Source: CAYQQJ01 sp964419935
Lineage (GTDB): Bacteria; Pseudomonadota; Gammaproteobacteria; Pseudomonadales; Cellvibrionaceae
NCBI GenBank assembly: GCA_964419935.1
Contig: CAYQQJ010000001.1
Span: 1-64,000, forward strand
Direction: 5' to 3'
Length of the DNA stretch: 64,000 bases
The first letter of the stretch is position 1, and every line of letters starts with the position of its first letter. The translations under genes were made by a program, and so were the position numbers. Positions 16,920-24,988 of this stretch are shown piece by piece. The notes beneath the pieces were generated by a model. It had not been told where the DNA came from and searched no databases. It saw nothing but the letters and a program-made list of their open reading frames with translations.

Positions 16920-18257
16920 TCAAACAATGCTCAAGCGCAACTCCCGACTGATGGCGGCAATGCTCTCGGCATCCACCCCGGCCTCGCGGGCCAGTTCCGG
17001 CCACTGGGCAACTGCATCGGTCACTTGCTGAATAATGGTCAAGGCGCGAGCATCGTCAATGGCAAATCGTCGGGAGAGCGCCAGGAAATCTGCAGAGTCA
17101 AAATGGTCCCGTTTGCCGTTGAGAGTCATCTGGTGCTGGTTGGTCCATTGCCCCTCCGGGTTATAGGCGAAGGTCAGATCATAGGCCGGTGCGAGTGACC
17201 AGGCTCCCTGTCGGCTCATCAAAAACGCGGTGTTCTTGGCATGATCATCATGGTTGCGCGCAATGATATTGAACGCGGTGCGGCGAAACTGTTCTTCGAG
17301 CGTTGACTGGGGCATGTCGAGTGTCTTGATGATCTCCATGACCTGTTCATAGGAATAGCGGCCTGCGGCGTCAAAATCCATGTGCCCCAGAGCGCACAGG
17401 GACTGCCGGTGGACTTTACCGCCGGCGTCGGTGCGGTCGAAACGGCGCGTAACAAAATGGTGTCGCCCGTTTTCGTGAAGCAACCGGGATTCGGCTATGG
17501 TTATACCCGCCGCGCGCGCCATCAAGTAATAGGTATATTCGATCAGCCCGTAGCCTTGGGGGTCATCAGCTTCCCGGTCCCGATTGCCGGTGATGCCGTC
17601 GAACTTGAGCAACCAATAGCCGAAATCATCCGCCAGTGTTCGGTGCCCCGGTCGCACTTCATTGGTGGCCGGATTCAAGCCGATCACGGCCTTGGCTCTC
17701 GCGCCATCTGCGGACATGCCCATTTGCAGCAAAAGCTCCAGGGTTTGCGCCATCTCGCCACTCACTGGCGGTAGTGCCTCCGGCTGGCTGATGAGGTGGT
17801 TGATCAGGGTCACCATCTCGCCAAGGTCAACGGCTAACTCAGTGGTGGCTTTTGGCCCACTGTCATGGAACCTTGAGTCCGACGCTACAGGCGTGAATTC
17901 GAGGGCACCCATGGCACGGTCATGGATTAGTAACAGACGCTCGACGGGGTTCAGCGCCGGGCTATGGCCAGCGCGTTGCGCCCAGGCTTCGATTATTCGG
18001 TTGCCAAATTTATCGGGCAAGGAATCGGCCAGAAATCCCGGCAAACCTTTGAATACATTGGCGTTGAGCTCCGGGAACGCATAGACATCGGCCTTCAGAG
18101 GCATGGTCACCGGGGCCACCGGAAGGCCATTGCGGCAGAATTCATCGCTGTAGGAGAAGTGCCCCAACTGGCGGGATTCGTCCCAGCAGATGGCTCCGAC
18201 ATGGAGTCCCCACAAGTGGACATTGGCGGTGACGGCTGCTGAAAATTCTTTGATCAA
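16920..18257 (-). CDS. HipA-family serine/threonine kinase, no HipB partner
   Basis: 445 residues. The N-terminal HipA_N region (LPGFLADSLPDKFGNRII) is followed by the kinase: GMSADGARAKAVIGLNP near residue 185, a lysine strand DDFGYWLLKFDGI, catalytic loop ARNHDDHAKNTAFL near 335 and metal-binding SLAPAYDLTFAYN. HipA toxins phosphorylate glutamyl-tRNA synthetase or other targets and cause dormancy; their HipB antitoxin is normally encoded just upstream. Here the upstream gene is an alpha/beta-hydrolase whose stop overlaps this start by 4 bases, and no small HTH gene is found on either side. It may be a solitary kinase with another role or rely on a distant antitoxin. Confidence 0.88.
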   Translation of the reverse strand: MIKEFSAAVTANVHLWGLHVGAICWDESRQLGHFSYSDEFCRNGLPVAPVTMPLKADVYAFPELNANVFKGLPGFLADSLPDKFGNRIIEAWAQRAGHSPALNPVERLLLIHDRAMGALEFTPVASDSRFHDSGPKATTELAVDLGEMVTLINHLISQPEALPPVSGEMAQTLELLLQMGMSADGARAKAVIGLNPATNEVRPGHRTLADDFGYWLLKFDGITGNRDREADDPQGYGLIEYTYYLMARAAGITIAESRLLHENGRHHFVTRRFDRTDAGGKVHRQSLCALGHMDFDAAGRYSYEQVMEIIKTLDMPQSTLEEQFRRTAFNIIARNHDDHAKNTAFLMSRQGAWSLAPAYDLTFAYNPEGQWTNQHQMTLNGKRDHFDSADFLALSRRFAIDDARALTIIQQVTDAVAQWPELAREAGVDAESIAAISRELRLSIV

Positions 18258-19828
18258 TGGTTCCCTTCCGTTACGGCATGCATTACTGCGTCAGACCGCA
18301 GTTCCCTGAGGTTTTCTCCCAGGCTGTTTTCCGCGCGGGCGATACCATGGAGTTTGCCCTGGTACCAGGGGCTGTCAGATTCGCTGACTGAAATGACCAC
18401 CGTCGACTCGATCTCGATTCGTATGGCGGCTTTGGTGGCTGATAAATGTACTCCGGCCAGATCGACTCGGGAGGCGTTCAAGGCGATGGCCACAGGAGCC
18501 GAAAAATGGGCGTCAGTGATGCGTGCTGAGGAGTTGTCCATCCGCAGTGCGACCTGATTTGCAGGGAGAGCGCTCGACTGAGGAGTGCGCGATTGGAGAG
18601 TACTCGACTGGAGGCTGACCCGCGTCATTTGGACGGTCGAATCGTGCAGCTCGATAGACTCGGCCTGCACATCGAAAAGTTCGGCATTGAGGCAGTTGTG
18701 CAAACGAATGCGGTCGTAGCGGCCGCTGTAGCGGGCGCCGGTTTGGTCTCGGCATATGAGATCCCCCTTTGACTCAGACATGCCCGGCAGGGCGGCGGCT
18801 GTATTGTGGCTTAAAGCCTGACTCATCAGTCCGACGATTTTCGTCGTATGGGTCGTCAAAGGAACATGCTGCGCGCCAGGAATGATGTGCAGCTCGCTGT
18901 CGGCAATTTTGCCCTGCAACAAGTAACCGGTACGCACCGGGGCGACGGGATCCACACTGCCCCAGATGATCATGGTGGGTGTTGTGATGGCATCCAGAAT
19001 ATACGAGTAATCCGTATGTATCAGTGACAAGGCGGCATTGGTGTTGGGGCGGTCACTCATCAACTGATTCCAGATCAAATCGCTCTTTTGCAGCGGTTCG
19101 GTCACATCCGGCAGCACATTGATCTTCTCCACCACCCGATCACCGAAATTCAATAAGGTGGCTGCGGCACGCTCCAATGGATTGGGCAGATAGCCATAGT
19201 CATATTGATCCAGATCGACCAGGGATTTCACGAACGCCGCACGGTGCAGAATACCGGCTACATCCACCAGGGTGAGTCTGCTGAGGGTTTCCGGGTAGGT
19301 CGCCGCATAGTAGAGCGCCACGGCTCCACCCAATGAGTGACCGGCCAGGTGGATATTCTGCAGCTCCCGGCTCTTCACCAACCAGTGCAGGATATAGGCA
19401 TAATTTTCCGGTGACAGGCGACCGGCTGGCATGGACGAACGGCCGAACCCGGGCAGGTCGAAGGCGACGATGTAGTAGCGCTGCTTTAGTTGGTCGATCA
19501 CCGGCTGCCAGTCCATCAGCCCGTTTTGCCCCAAACCGTGAAGTAGCACCAGCGTGGGCCGGTGCTTTTCACCAATGGTCACCACGTAGAGGGACGAACC
19601 CAACACCGGCTCACGCACATATTCGCCGCGCCATCCGGCAGGGAGTTCCACGGCATTGGTAACGGGGGGTACGGTTGGCTGTTGTGGAAACGCCTGCGAG
19701 GTCTGTTGCGACGGGAGGGGATTCTGCGAAAGACTCGTCTGCGATACGGCCAGCGCCGCGAGTGCGATGGCGCAAAGCACGCAAGAACGCAGAATCCGTT
19801 TGCGCAGGAAAGATATTGTTATTGTCAT
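18254..19828 (-). CDS. Secreted alpha/beta-hydrolase with beta-helix-like C-terminal extension
   Basis: About 524 residues from ATG 19828; a longer frame exists upstream but the signal peptide (SCVLCAIALAALAVSQTSLS) sits right after this ATG. Residues ~70-350 form the hydrolase: oxyanion LLHGLGQNG, nucleophile elbow AGHSLGGAVAL, acid in WGSVDPVAP and a histidine in IPGAQHVPLTTHT. The last ~150 residues have short strands with regularly spaced polar/hydrophobic residues (IRLHNCLNAELFDVQAESIEL, MTRVSLQSSTLQS, VALRMDNSSARITDAHF), the look of a right-handed beta-helix. Substrate unknown. Its last 4 bases overlap the HipA start. Confidence 0.8.
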   Translation of the reverse strand: MTITISFLRKRILRSCVLCAIALAALAVSQTSLSQNPLPSQQTSQAFPQQPTVPPVTNAVELPAGWRGEYVREPVLGSSLYVVTIGEKHRPTLVLLHGLGQNGLMDWQPVIDQLKQRYYIVAFDLPGFGRSSMPAGRLSPENYAYILHWLVKSRELQNIHLAGHSLGGAVALYYAATYPETLSRLTLVDVAGILHRAAFVKSLVDLDQYDYGYLPNPLERAAATLLNFGDRVVEKINVLPDVTEPLQKSDLIWNQLMSDRPNTNAALSLIHTDYSYILDAITTPTMIIWGSVDPVAPVRTGYLLQGKIADSELHIIPGAQHVPLTTHTTKIVGLMSQALSHNTAAALPGMSESKGDLICRDQTGARYSGRYDRIRLHNCLNAELFDVQAESIELHDSTVQMTRVSLQSSTLQSRTPQSSALPANQVALRMDNSSARITDAHFSAPVAIALNASRVDLAGVHLSATKAAIRIEIESTVVISVSESDSPWYQGKLHGIARAENSLGENLRELRSDAVMHAVTEGNH

Positions 19829-19955
19829 GGTGTTGCTTGTCCTCTTCAGGTCGATGAGCGCCTGCCAAACCATTTTGGTGTACTCGACTAACACTAGACT
19901 TCGAAAAGAAACATTACTCGTAGGTAGGAGCCCTGCGAGCGTCGTAACCGGACAA

Positions 19956-21299
19956 TCAAGGTTGCCGGTTTAATAGCAGACTGGACTGCAAAATTTTGGA
20001 TTCCACACCCAGTAAATCCTCGAATGCGTTGCGGATGTCGGCCAATGTCACCTCGCGCTGCACCACCAACTTTCGGGTCAGGTGATCAAGGGTGCGTGCG
20101 CCTTTGCTGATGGAACGAATCTCCCGGTCCAGCTCATCAAAAAGCACTGTGGCCCGCGCGGTAACGGCGCCGGTAGAACGGCGTTTGAGTAAGGTTTTCA
20201 CGTCTTTGCCCCGGTCCGACAAGCCGGCGAATATTTGTGCTCGGCGCGCATCGGTCATGCCGTCGGCGCGGTAGAGCAATTCAACTGAATAGAATTCCGC
20301 CAATCCTTCGGCAATCCAGTCGCTGTTGTCGCCGCCGCGTACTCTGGACACCATATGAAACAGTTCGTGCATCAACGGGCTGGTCCCGTTTTCGCTGACC
20401 AGCGGACGCTCCTCGTGCAGAAACAGTGAATTGGGTGCGGACAGACCGCCGCGCCACATGGGATCCCCCGCGCCCACAATCAACAGGTGCGGTGGCGTGT
20501 TCTGTATTACGGCATTGAGCTGCGGCCAGACGAAGTTCAAAAACGTCAACACGTCCATGCGGTGTAGCTGTGAGCCTTTGGGGGCACTGACAGCCACTTC
20601 CGTGCTGCCAAGCTGATCTCTTCGTGTGCCCAGCTTGCCGGCAATCATCCAGCCGGTGGGGCGGTCAAACCGGCGCTCGGGGTTGTCAATACGAAACACA
20701 TTGTCGTCCATTTCTTCCCAGCCGGCGTTAACGCTGGGCCAACCTTTGGGCAATTGGAATTCCAGCACCGCGCGGGAGCGGGCATTTTTTTCAGCTTTAA
20801 CCTTGGCCGGCGGGATCAGGTCATCACCGCGAAAAAGCGCCCAGTTGGTGGTCATCCTCGCGTCATATTCATCGTCTTCGCGCAGGTGGGATATCTTTAC
20901 GCGGAGACTCAGGCGTGCATCTTCTGGCGGAGGATTCCAGCGCGCCCGGCCATCGGCCAATGCCAGCTTGCCGTTGGCTGTGACCCTGCTGTGCCGCTCC
21001 GGGTCCAGGTTGAAGTCGATCTCATGCAACAATCGGGCATCTTCAATGGCGATGGTTACCTCGGCGCTGTCAGATGGCGGATCCAGCTTTACGGTGTAAT
21101 GCAGTGGGTACTCGGCGGCCGCGGCCTGAGTTGTCCCGCACAGGGGGAGAAGTAGAGCCAGAATCATGGCTAAGCCGATTCTCAATCCCGACCTCGATTC
21201 TGCTCTGCGGCCAAAGCGCGACCGGGTGGCGATGTTAAATATGGCTTCAGATCGTGATCGACGAGTACGGGTAAAAATCATATTTTTCTCTATGTCCAT
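19956..21299 (-). CDS. Putative secreted zinc metallopeptidase (HELFH motif, M1/M61-like)
   Basis: 447 residues. The zinc motif HELFH is in PLMHELFHMVSR and the third ligand is the glutamate in WIAEGLAEFYSVELL about 20 residues later, the gluzincin arrangement. The N-terminal 300 residues are beta-rich (YTVKLDPPSDSAEVTIAIEDA), as in M61-type aminopeptidases. A hydrophobic export segment (IGLAMILALLLPLCGTTQAAAA) begins near residue 40, so the true start may be one of the later ATGs. Substrate unknown; family assignment from the motif pair only. Confidence 0.75.
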   Translation of the reverse strand: MDIEKNMIFTRTRRSRSEAIFNIATRSRFGRRAESRSGLRIGLAMILALLLPLCGTTQAAAAEYPLHYTVKLDPPSDSAEVTIAIEDARLLHEIDFNLDPERHSRVTANGKLALADGRARWNPPPEDARLSLRVKISHLREDDEYDARMTTNWALFRGDDLIPPAKVKAEKNARSRAVLEFQLPKGWPSVNAGWEEMDDNVFRIDNPERRFDRPTGWMIAGKLGTRRDQLGSTEVAVSAPKGSQLHRMDVLTFLNFVWPQLNAVIQNTPPHLLIVGAGDPMWRGGLSAPNSLFLHEERPLVSENGTSPLMHELFHMVSRVRGGDNSDWIAEGLAEFYSVELLYRADGMTDARRAQIFAGLSDRGKDVKTLLKRRSTGAVTARATVLFDELDREIRSISKGARTLDHLTRKLVVQREVTLADIRNAFEDLLGVESKILQSSLLLNRQP

Positions 21300-21376
21300 T
21301 GTGTAGTTCGCCCAACTCTATTCACATGCCGAGAATGCATCAAGTGCCAGGGGGGCAAATTGAGCAGTTGAACACC

Positions 21377-21414
21377 TTGACTTTCGTTAAGGCTGTGATA
21401 GTGTACTAGTACAT
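21377..21414 (+). promoter_or_regulatory. trpR promoter with trp operator-like palindrome
   Basis: A -35 box TTGACT (21377-21382) is followed at 21401-21414 by GTGTACTAGTACAT. This contains the palindrome GTACTAGTAC, with the ACTAGT core found in known TrpR operators. The palindrome reaches the trpR ATG (21413). A TATAAT at 21421-21426 lies inside the coding region and could be an alternative -10 for the operator-bearing promoter. Confidence 0.6.
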
Positions 21415-21664
21415 GAATACTATAATTTCACACCGCGATCAGTTGCTGGACCATCTCTTGAGGATGAACAGTCGCGAGACCCTGGACCAGGCCCTGCGAG
21501 ACCTGCTGACACCGGCGGAATATACCGAGATCATCAAAAGGCTGCAGATACTGCGCATGTTGCAAGACGGCGTGCCGCAACGGAAAATTGCCAGTGATCT
21601 GGGGGTCGGCATCGCCACGGTCACTCGGGGTGCTCGCGCGCTGAAAGACCATGAGCCGCAATAG
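21413..21664 (+). CDS. trpR: Trp operon repressor
   Basis: 83-residue tryptophan-dependent repressor. It matches the proteobacterial TrpR core: LLTPAEYTEIIKRLQILRMLQDGVPQRKIASDLGVGIATVTRGARALK contains the helix-turn-helix and the 'GxGIATxTRG' signature that contacts the operator. The ATG at 21413 is the first possible start because an in-frame stop lies 6 bases upstream inside the operator. No ribosome site precedes it, so a leaderless message is possible. It is directly followed by trpE and trpG. It is shorter than the 108-residue Escherichia protein. Confidence 0.88.
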   Translation: MNTIISHRDQLLDHLLRMNSRETLDQALRDLLTPAEYTEIIKRLQILRMLQDGVPQRKIASDLGVGIATVTRGARALKDHEPQ

Positions 21665-21727
21665 CCGGCTTTCAACCGGCCGGTAAACAAACCGCAACCA
21701 TAAATTTGTTCAGAATAGAGACCCGTC

Positions 21728-23137
21728 ATGCAACGCAGACCCGACCGAATCGAACTACCGCGCAAGCCGCACTACATTACGCTGACGGCGGATTGTGATT
21801 TTTTCGAGCTTTTCAAGAAAATTGAAAAGCGCTTCGACACCTGCTTCATGCTGGAGTCTCTGGGCGAAGAAAGCCACGTCTCACGCTATTCGATTATTGG
21901 ATTCGACCCCGAACTGATTCTTTACGCCCGGCAAAACCGTCTGTATATCGAGAACCGCGCCGGTCACACGGAATCCTACGAAAGCGAAAATCCCTACTAC
22001 TTGCTGCGCGACATAGTGCCCCAGGACGTGATTGCCAGAAAATACGCGGGCGGGCTCACTGGCTACCTCGGCTACGACGCCATGCATTACTTTGAGCCTT
22101 CGTTGACGTTGCAAAGCAGTGACTATTTTGATGTGTTCAAGTTCGGCCTGTTCAAAGACGGGCTGACCCTGGACAAAATGACCGGTGAAGTCACTTATTT
22201 TTATTACACCGAAAGCCGCGTCGAATTGATCCGACAATTGCTCGACGAAACCTATGCAGGTAACGGCCCGCTGAAAATTACAGATCTTGGCGACACCATG
22301 AACCGGCAGCAGCATACGGATGCAGTGCTGAAAGTTAAGCAGGATATTATCGACGGCAAAATTTTTCAGTGCGAAGTGGGTTTCAAAAAACGCTTTCGGC
22401 TGGAAGGCGACACCATTAACATTTATGAACAGATGCGTGAAATGAATCCGTCGCCGCAGATGTACTACGTCAAATTTGGCGAGCAGAAACTGATTGGCGC
22501 GAGCCCCGAGCTTCTGTTTCGTTTGCGTCAGGGTGAAATGGAAACCTTCCCCCTTGCCGGTACCACCAAACGTGGCGCTACACCGGAAGAAGATCAACAG
22601 TTTGCGCGAACTTTGCTGAACAATCCCAAGGAAATAGCCGAACACAAAATGATTGTGGATTTACACCGAAATGATATTGGTCGCGTGGCCCGTTTCGGCA
22701 CGGTTAAAGTGCGCAGCTTGATGGACATCAAACGCTTCAGCCATGTGCAGCATATTTCCAGTGAGATTGTCGGCATCATGGCGGAATCCGAGGATATGTT
22801 CTCCGCCCTGGCCAGCAATTTCCCCGCCGGCACATTGACCGGTGCGCCCAAAATTGAAGCCATGAAAATCATTGATGATCTGGAGTCGGAAGGTCGCGGG
22901 CCGTACGGCGGTGCGGTGGGACATTTCGCGTTTAATGGCGACTGCACGTTTGCTATTCCTATTCGTACAGTGTTTGCCAAGGGTGAATCCGCTTACGTAC
23001 AAACTTGCGGCGGAAATGTTTACGATTCCAACCCTGCCGATGAATATGAAGAAATTCGTCAGAAATTCAACGGCACAAAAAAAGTATTGGATCAGTTCAT
23101 GGCTGACAATACGCGGGACCAGGAGGCTGTACAGTGA
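21728..23137 (+). CDS. trpE: Anthranilate synthase component I
   Basis: Converts chorismate with ammonia to anthranilate, the first step of tryptophan synthesis. 469 residues. The N-terminal feedback site is visible as CFMLESLG...SRYSIIGF. Catalytic-domain motifs: KIFQCEVGFKKRF, IGASPELLFR, FPLAGTTKRGA, AEHKMIVDLHRNDIG, FPAGTLTGAPKIEAM and YGGAVGHFAFNGD. Lies 63 bases after trpR and overlaps trpG, so the three genes form a compact operon probably repressed by TrpR. The rest of the trp pathway is not in this window. Confidence 0.93.
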   Translation: MQRRPDRIELPRKPHYITLTADCDFFELFKKIEKRFDTCFMLESLGEESHVSRYSIIGFDPELILYARQNRLYIENRAGHTESYESENPYYLLRDIVPQDVIARKYAGGLTGYLGYDAMHYFEPSLTLQSSDYFDVFKFGLFKDGLTLDKMTGEVTYFYYTESRVELIRQLLDETYAGNGPLKITDLGDTMNRQQHTDAVLKVKQDIIDGKIFQCEVGFKKRFRLEGDTINIYEQMREMNPSPQMYYVKFGEQKLIGASPELLFRLRQGEMETFPLAGTTKRGATPEEDQQFARTLLNNPKEIAEHKMIVDLHRNDIGRVARFGTVKVRSLMDIKRFSHVQHISSEIVGIMAESEDMFSALASNFPAGTLTGAPKIEAMKIIDDLESEGRGPYGGAVGHFAFNGDCTFAIPIRTVFAKGESAYVQTCGGNVYDSNPADEYEEIRQKFNGTKKVLDQFMADNTRDQEAVQ

Positions 23138-23766
23138 AAGTCTACATTGTCGACAACTACGACTCCTTTACCTACAACCTTTACCAGTTTGTCGGTGAAG
23201 TGCTGGCGCGTGAGAAATCCCAGGGCACACTTGAGGATTTTGATATTGTGGTCAAGCGCAACGATGAGATTACATTGGAGGCGATTGCTGCTGAAAAGCC
23301 GGATCGAATTATTATCTCCCCTGGTCCCGGGTCACCGGATGATGCCGCCTATTTTGGCGTGTGTGCACAGGTAATCGAAACACTGGGGCAGTCAACGCCG
23401 CTGCTCGGTGTCTGCCTGGGAATGCAGGGAATCGTTCATGTGTTCGGTGGCAAGGTTGTCAAAGCACCGTTGCCGATGCACGGCAAAATCAGTCCGATCA
23501 ATCACAAGGGTACGGGCGTTTTTAATAATATTCCGGACCAGTTGGAAGTAATGCGTTATCACTCCTTGATTGCCGATGCGTCGAGTTTGCCGGACTGTCT
23601 GGAAGTGACCGCGACGGTGGGTGATTCAACCGCGGCAGGCGAGTTCGAAATCATGGGCGTGCGCCACAAGGAATTGCCTATTGAAGGCATTCAGTTTCAT
23701 CCGGAATCTTTCGCCACCGAGGGCGGCAAGGAATTAATTCGCAATTTTTTGTTGGGTGCTTCTTAA
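23134..23766 (+). CDS. trpG: Anthranilate synthase component II (glutamine amidotransferase)
   Basis: Supplies ammonia from glutamine to TrpE. Class I amidotransferase: DNYDSFTYNLYQFVGE at the N-terminus, oxyanion region ISPGPGSPDDA, nucleophile cysteine in LLGVCLGMQGI near residue 92, and the catalytic His-Glu in QFHPESFATEGG. GTG start at 23134 overlaps the trpE stop by 4 bases, giving translational coupling. 210 residues. A role also in p-aminobenzoate synthesis (PabA) is possible, but pairing with trpE makes TrpG the main assignment. Confidence 0.93.
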   Translation: MKVYIVDNYDSFTYNLYQFVGEVLAREKSQGTLEDFDIVVKRNDEITLEAIAAEKPDRIIISPGPGSPDDAAYFGVCAQVIETLGQSTPLLGVCLGMQGIVHVFGGKVVKAPLPMHGKISPINHKGTGVFNNIPDQLEVMRYHSLIADASSLPDCLEVTATVGDSTAAGEFEIMGVRHKELPIEGIQFHPESFATEGGKELIRNFLLGAS

Positions 23767-23822
23767 CCTGATAACTAATAATGCAGGACTGCACAATAAC
23801 GGTGGTGCTTGGGCTTCGACCC

Positions 23823-23979
23823 GTTTGTCATCAGGGATAGACCTTTTGAAAACGTATAAACACATCCATGTGGCTCCGACGTGCATGGACGCACTAATGC
23901 CGCGATGGCATGGATGCCAAGGAGCGGCCTCGCGGCGTCCCTGCCGAGGGTTTCAAAAGGTCTATCCCTGATGACAAAC
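23823..23979. repeat. Palindromic repeat element, copy 2 (157 bp, perfect 29-nt arms)
   Basis: Arms 23823-23851 and 23951-23979 are perfect inverted repeats of 29 bases and nearly identical to copy 1. The core is inverted relative to copy 1: read on the minus strand it has GGC-AGGGAC-GCC (23934-23945) and CAC-ATGGAT-GTG (23861-23872). The plus strand adds GTGC-ATGGAC-GCAC (23881-23894) and GGC-ATGGAT-GCC (23907-23918). It lies in the 573-base gap after trpG, which also holds copy 3 but no gene I can support. Confidence 0.88.
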
Positions 23980-24155
23980 TGTTTCACTGCACTCGATTAG
24001 CGCAGTGTCTTCGACAAGAACGTTATGCCTAGATACCAGTCTTGGGCGCGTCATAACTCAACGACTAAAATTGATCGTTAACTCAAGTTTCGGAGTTCGC
24101 GACACCTTTTTTCATAACCAAAAAGGTAAAGAAGGCAACAGGTGGAGACGCCACA

Positions 24156-24265
24156 GTGGTGATGCAGGGGGAGAGTTTCTAAAACCGTCACAAGAGGGAC
24201 CTTGTGCCGGAGCCTACAGGGACGTATTTACGGCGTTTTTAGAAACTCTCACGCTGTAGCACCAC
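24156..24265. repeat. Palindromic repeat element, divergent copy 3 (110 bp)
   Basis: Arms 24156-24184 and 24237-24265 are 29 bases long. Their inner 14 bases (GAGAGTTTCTAAAA) are perfectly inverted and the outer part partly so. Arm sequence differs from copies 1 and 2 but shares length and the pattern CAGGGG-AGA-TT-AAA. The core has CACAAG-AGGGAC-CTTGTG (24189-24206) and TAC-AGGGAC-GTA (24215-24226). It sits 177 bases after copy 2. Confidence 0.75.
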
Positions 24266-24339
24266 ACTTTGCTTACGAAGCGCTTAACTTCAGCACTTAA
24301 TAAGCTGTAACTCGGAAACTTTAGATCGTTAACAATCGA

Positions 24340-24987
24340 TCAATTGTCGATATTGCCTTCTTGATAATCCTGTTCCCGCGAATTATAAATAGCGCCGCCG
24401 TGATCGGCATAATAGCGTAAAACCGAAATGGCTTTCGTTCGCTCAATATCGGTGACTACGTCAATGCCGCGGGTTTGCAGCGCCGCTTGCCAATTATCAG
24501 GTTTGGGTCCTTCATCAAATCCGATAGCCTGCGCATCTGCGGCGCGGGCGCCGGTGACCAAACGTTTGATACCGGACCAGGGCAGGGCGCCGAAGCACAT
24601 GGCACAGGGCTCACTGCTGGTTACCAGCGCATGGGGTGGCAGGTCCGCACGGCCCAGATCATAAGTATCAAGTTTGCGCTGCGCCAGGGCAATTGCCACC
24701 ATCTCGCCGTGGAGAATCGACAATCCCTGGCTGGTCACCATGTTGACGCCCAGAGATATCAAGCGGCCGCTGTCCATTTCGAATATGGCGGCTGCGAAAG
24801 GCCCGCCCGTTCGGTGAACGACATTCTGTTTGGCTGCGCCAATAACAAACGCCATTTTTTCCTGCAAGGTCCCGAGCCGGTGCTCCGCGCGGGCGTAGTC
24901 CGTTAGCCAGTCCGGCAGGGTGAAACCGACGTCGGTAGGTTGCTGGAAGGAGCTGCTGGTGACGCGGTTGTCGTTATCCTTCGCCAT
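24340..24987 (-). CDS. Nucleoside/guanine deaminase family protein
   Basis: 215 residues of the cytidine/deoxycytidylate deaminase superfamily. Zinc-site motifs: ILHGEMVAIALAQ (H-x-E) near residue 92 and SSEPCAMCFGALPWSGI (PCxxC) near 127. It resembles guanine deaminase and TadA-like proteins; the C-terminal extension (RTKAISVLRYYADHGG) resembles guanine deaminase-type enzymes. Substrate is uncertain. It lies one base from the dioxygenase gene upstream on the same strand, so the two are very likely co-transcribed. Confidence 0.85.
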   Translation of the reverse strand: MAKDNDNRVTSSSFQQPTDVGFTLPDWLTDYARAEHRLGTLQEKMAFVIGAAKQNVVHRTGGPFAAAIFEMDSGRLISLGVNMVTSQGLSILHGEMVAIALAQRKLDTYDLGRADLPPHALVTSSEPCAMCFGALPWSGIKRLVTGARAADAQAIGFDEGPKPDNWQAALQTRGIDVVTDIERTKAISVLRYYADHGGAIYNSREQDYQEGNIDN

Positions 24988-24988
24988 T

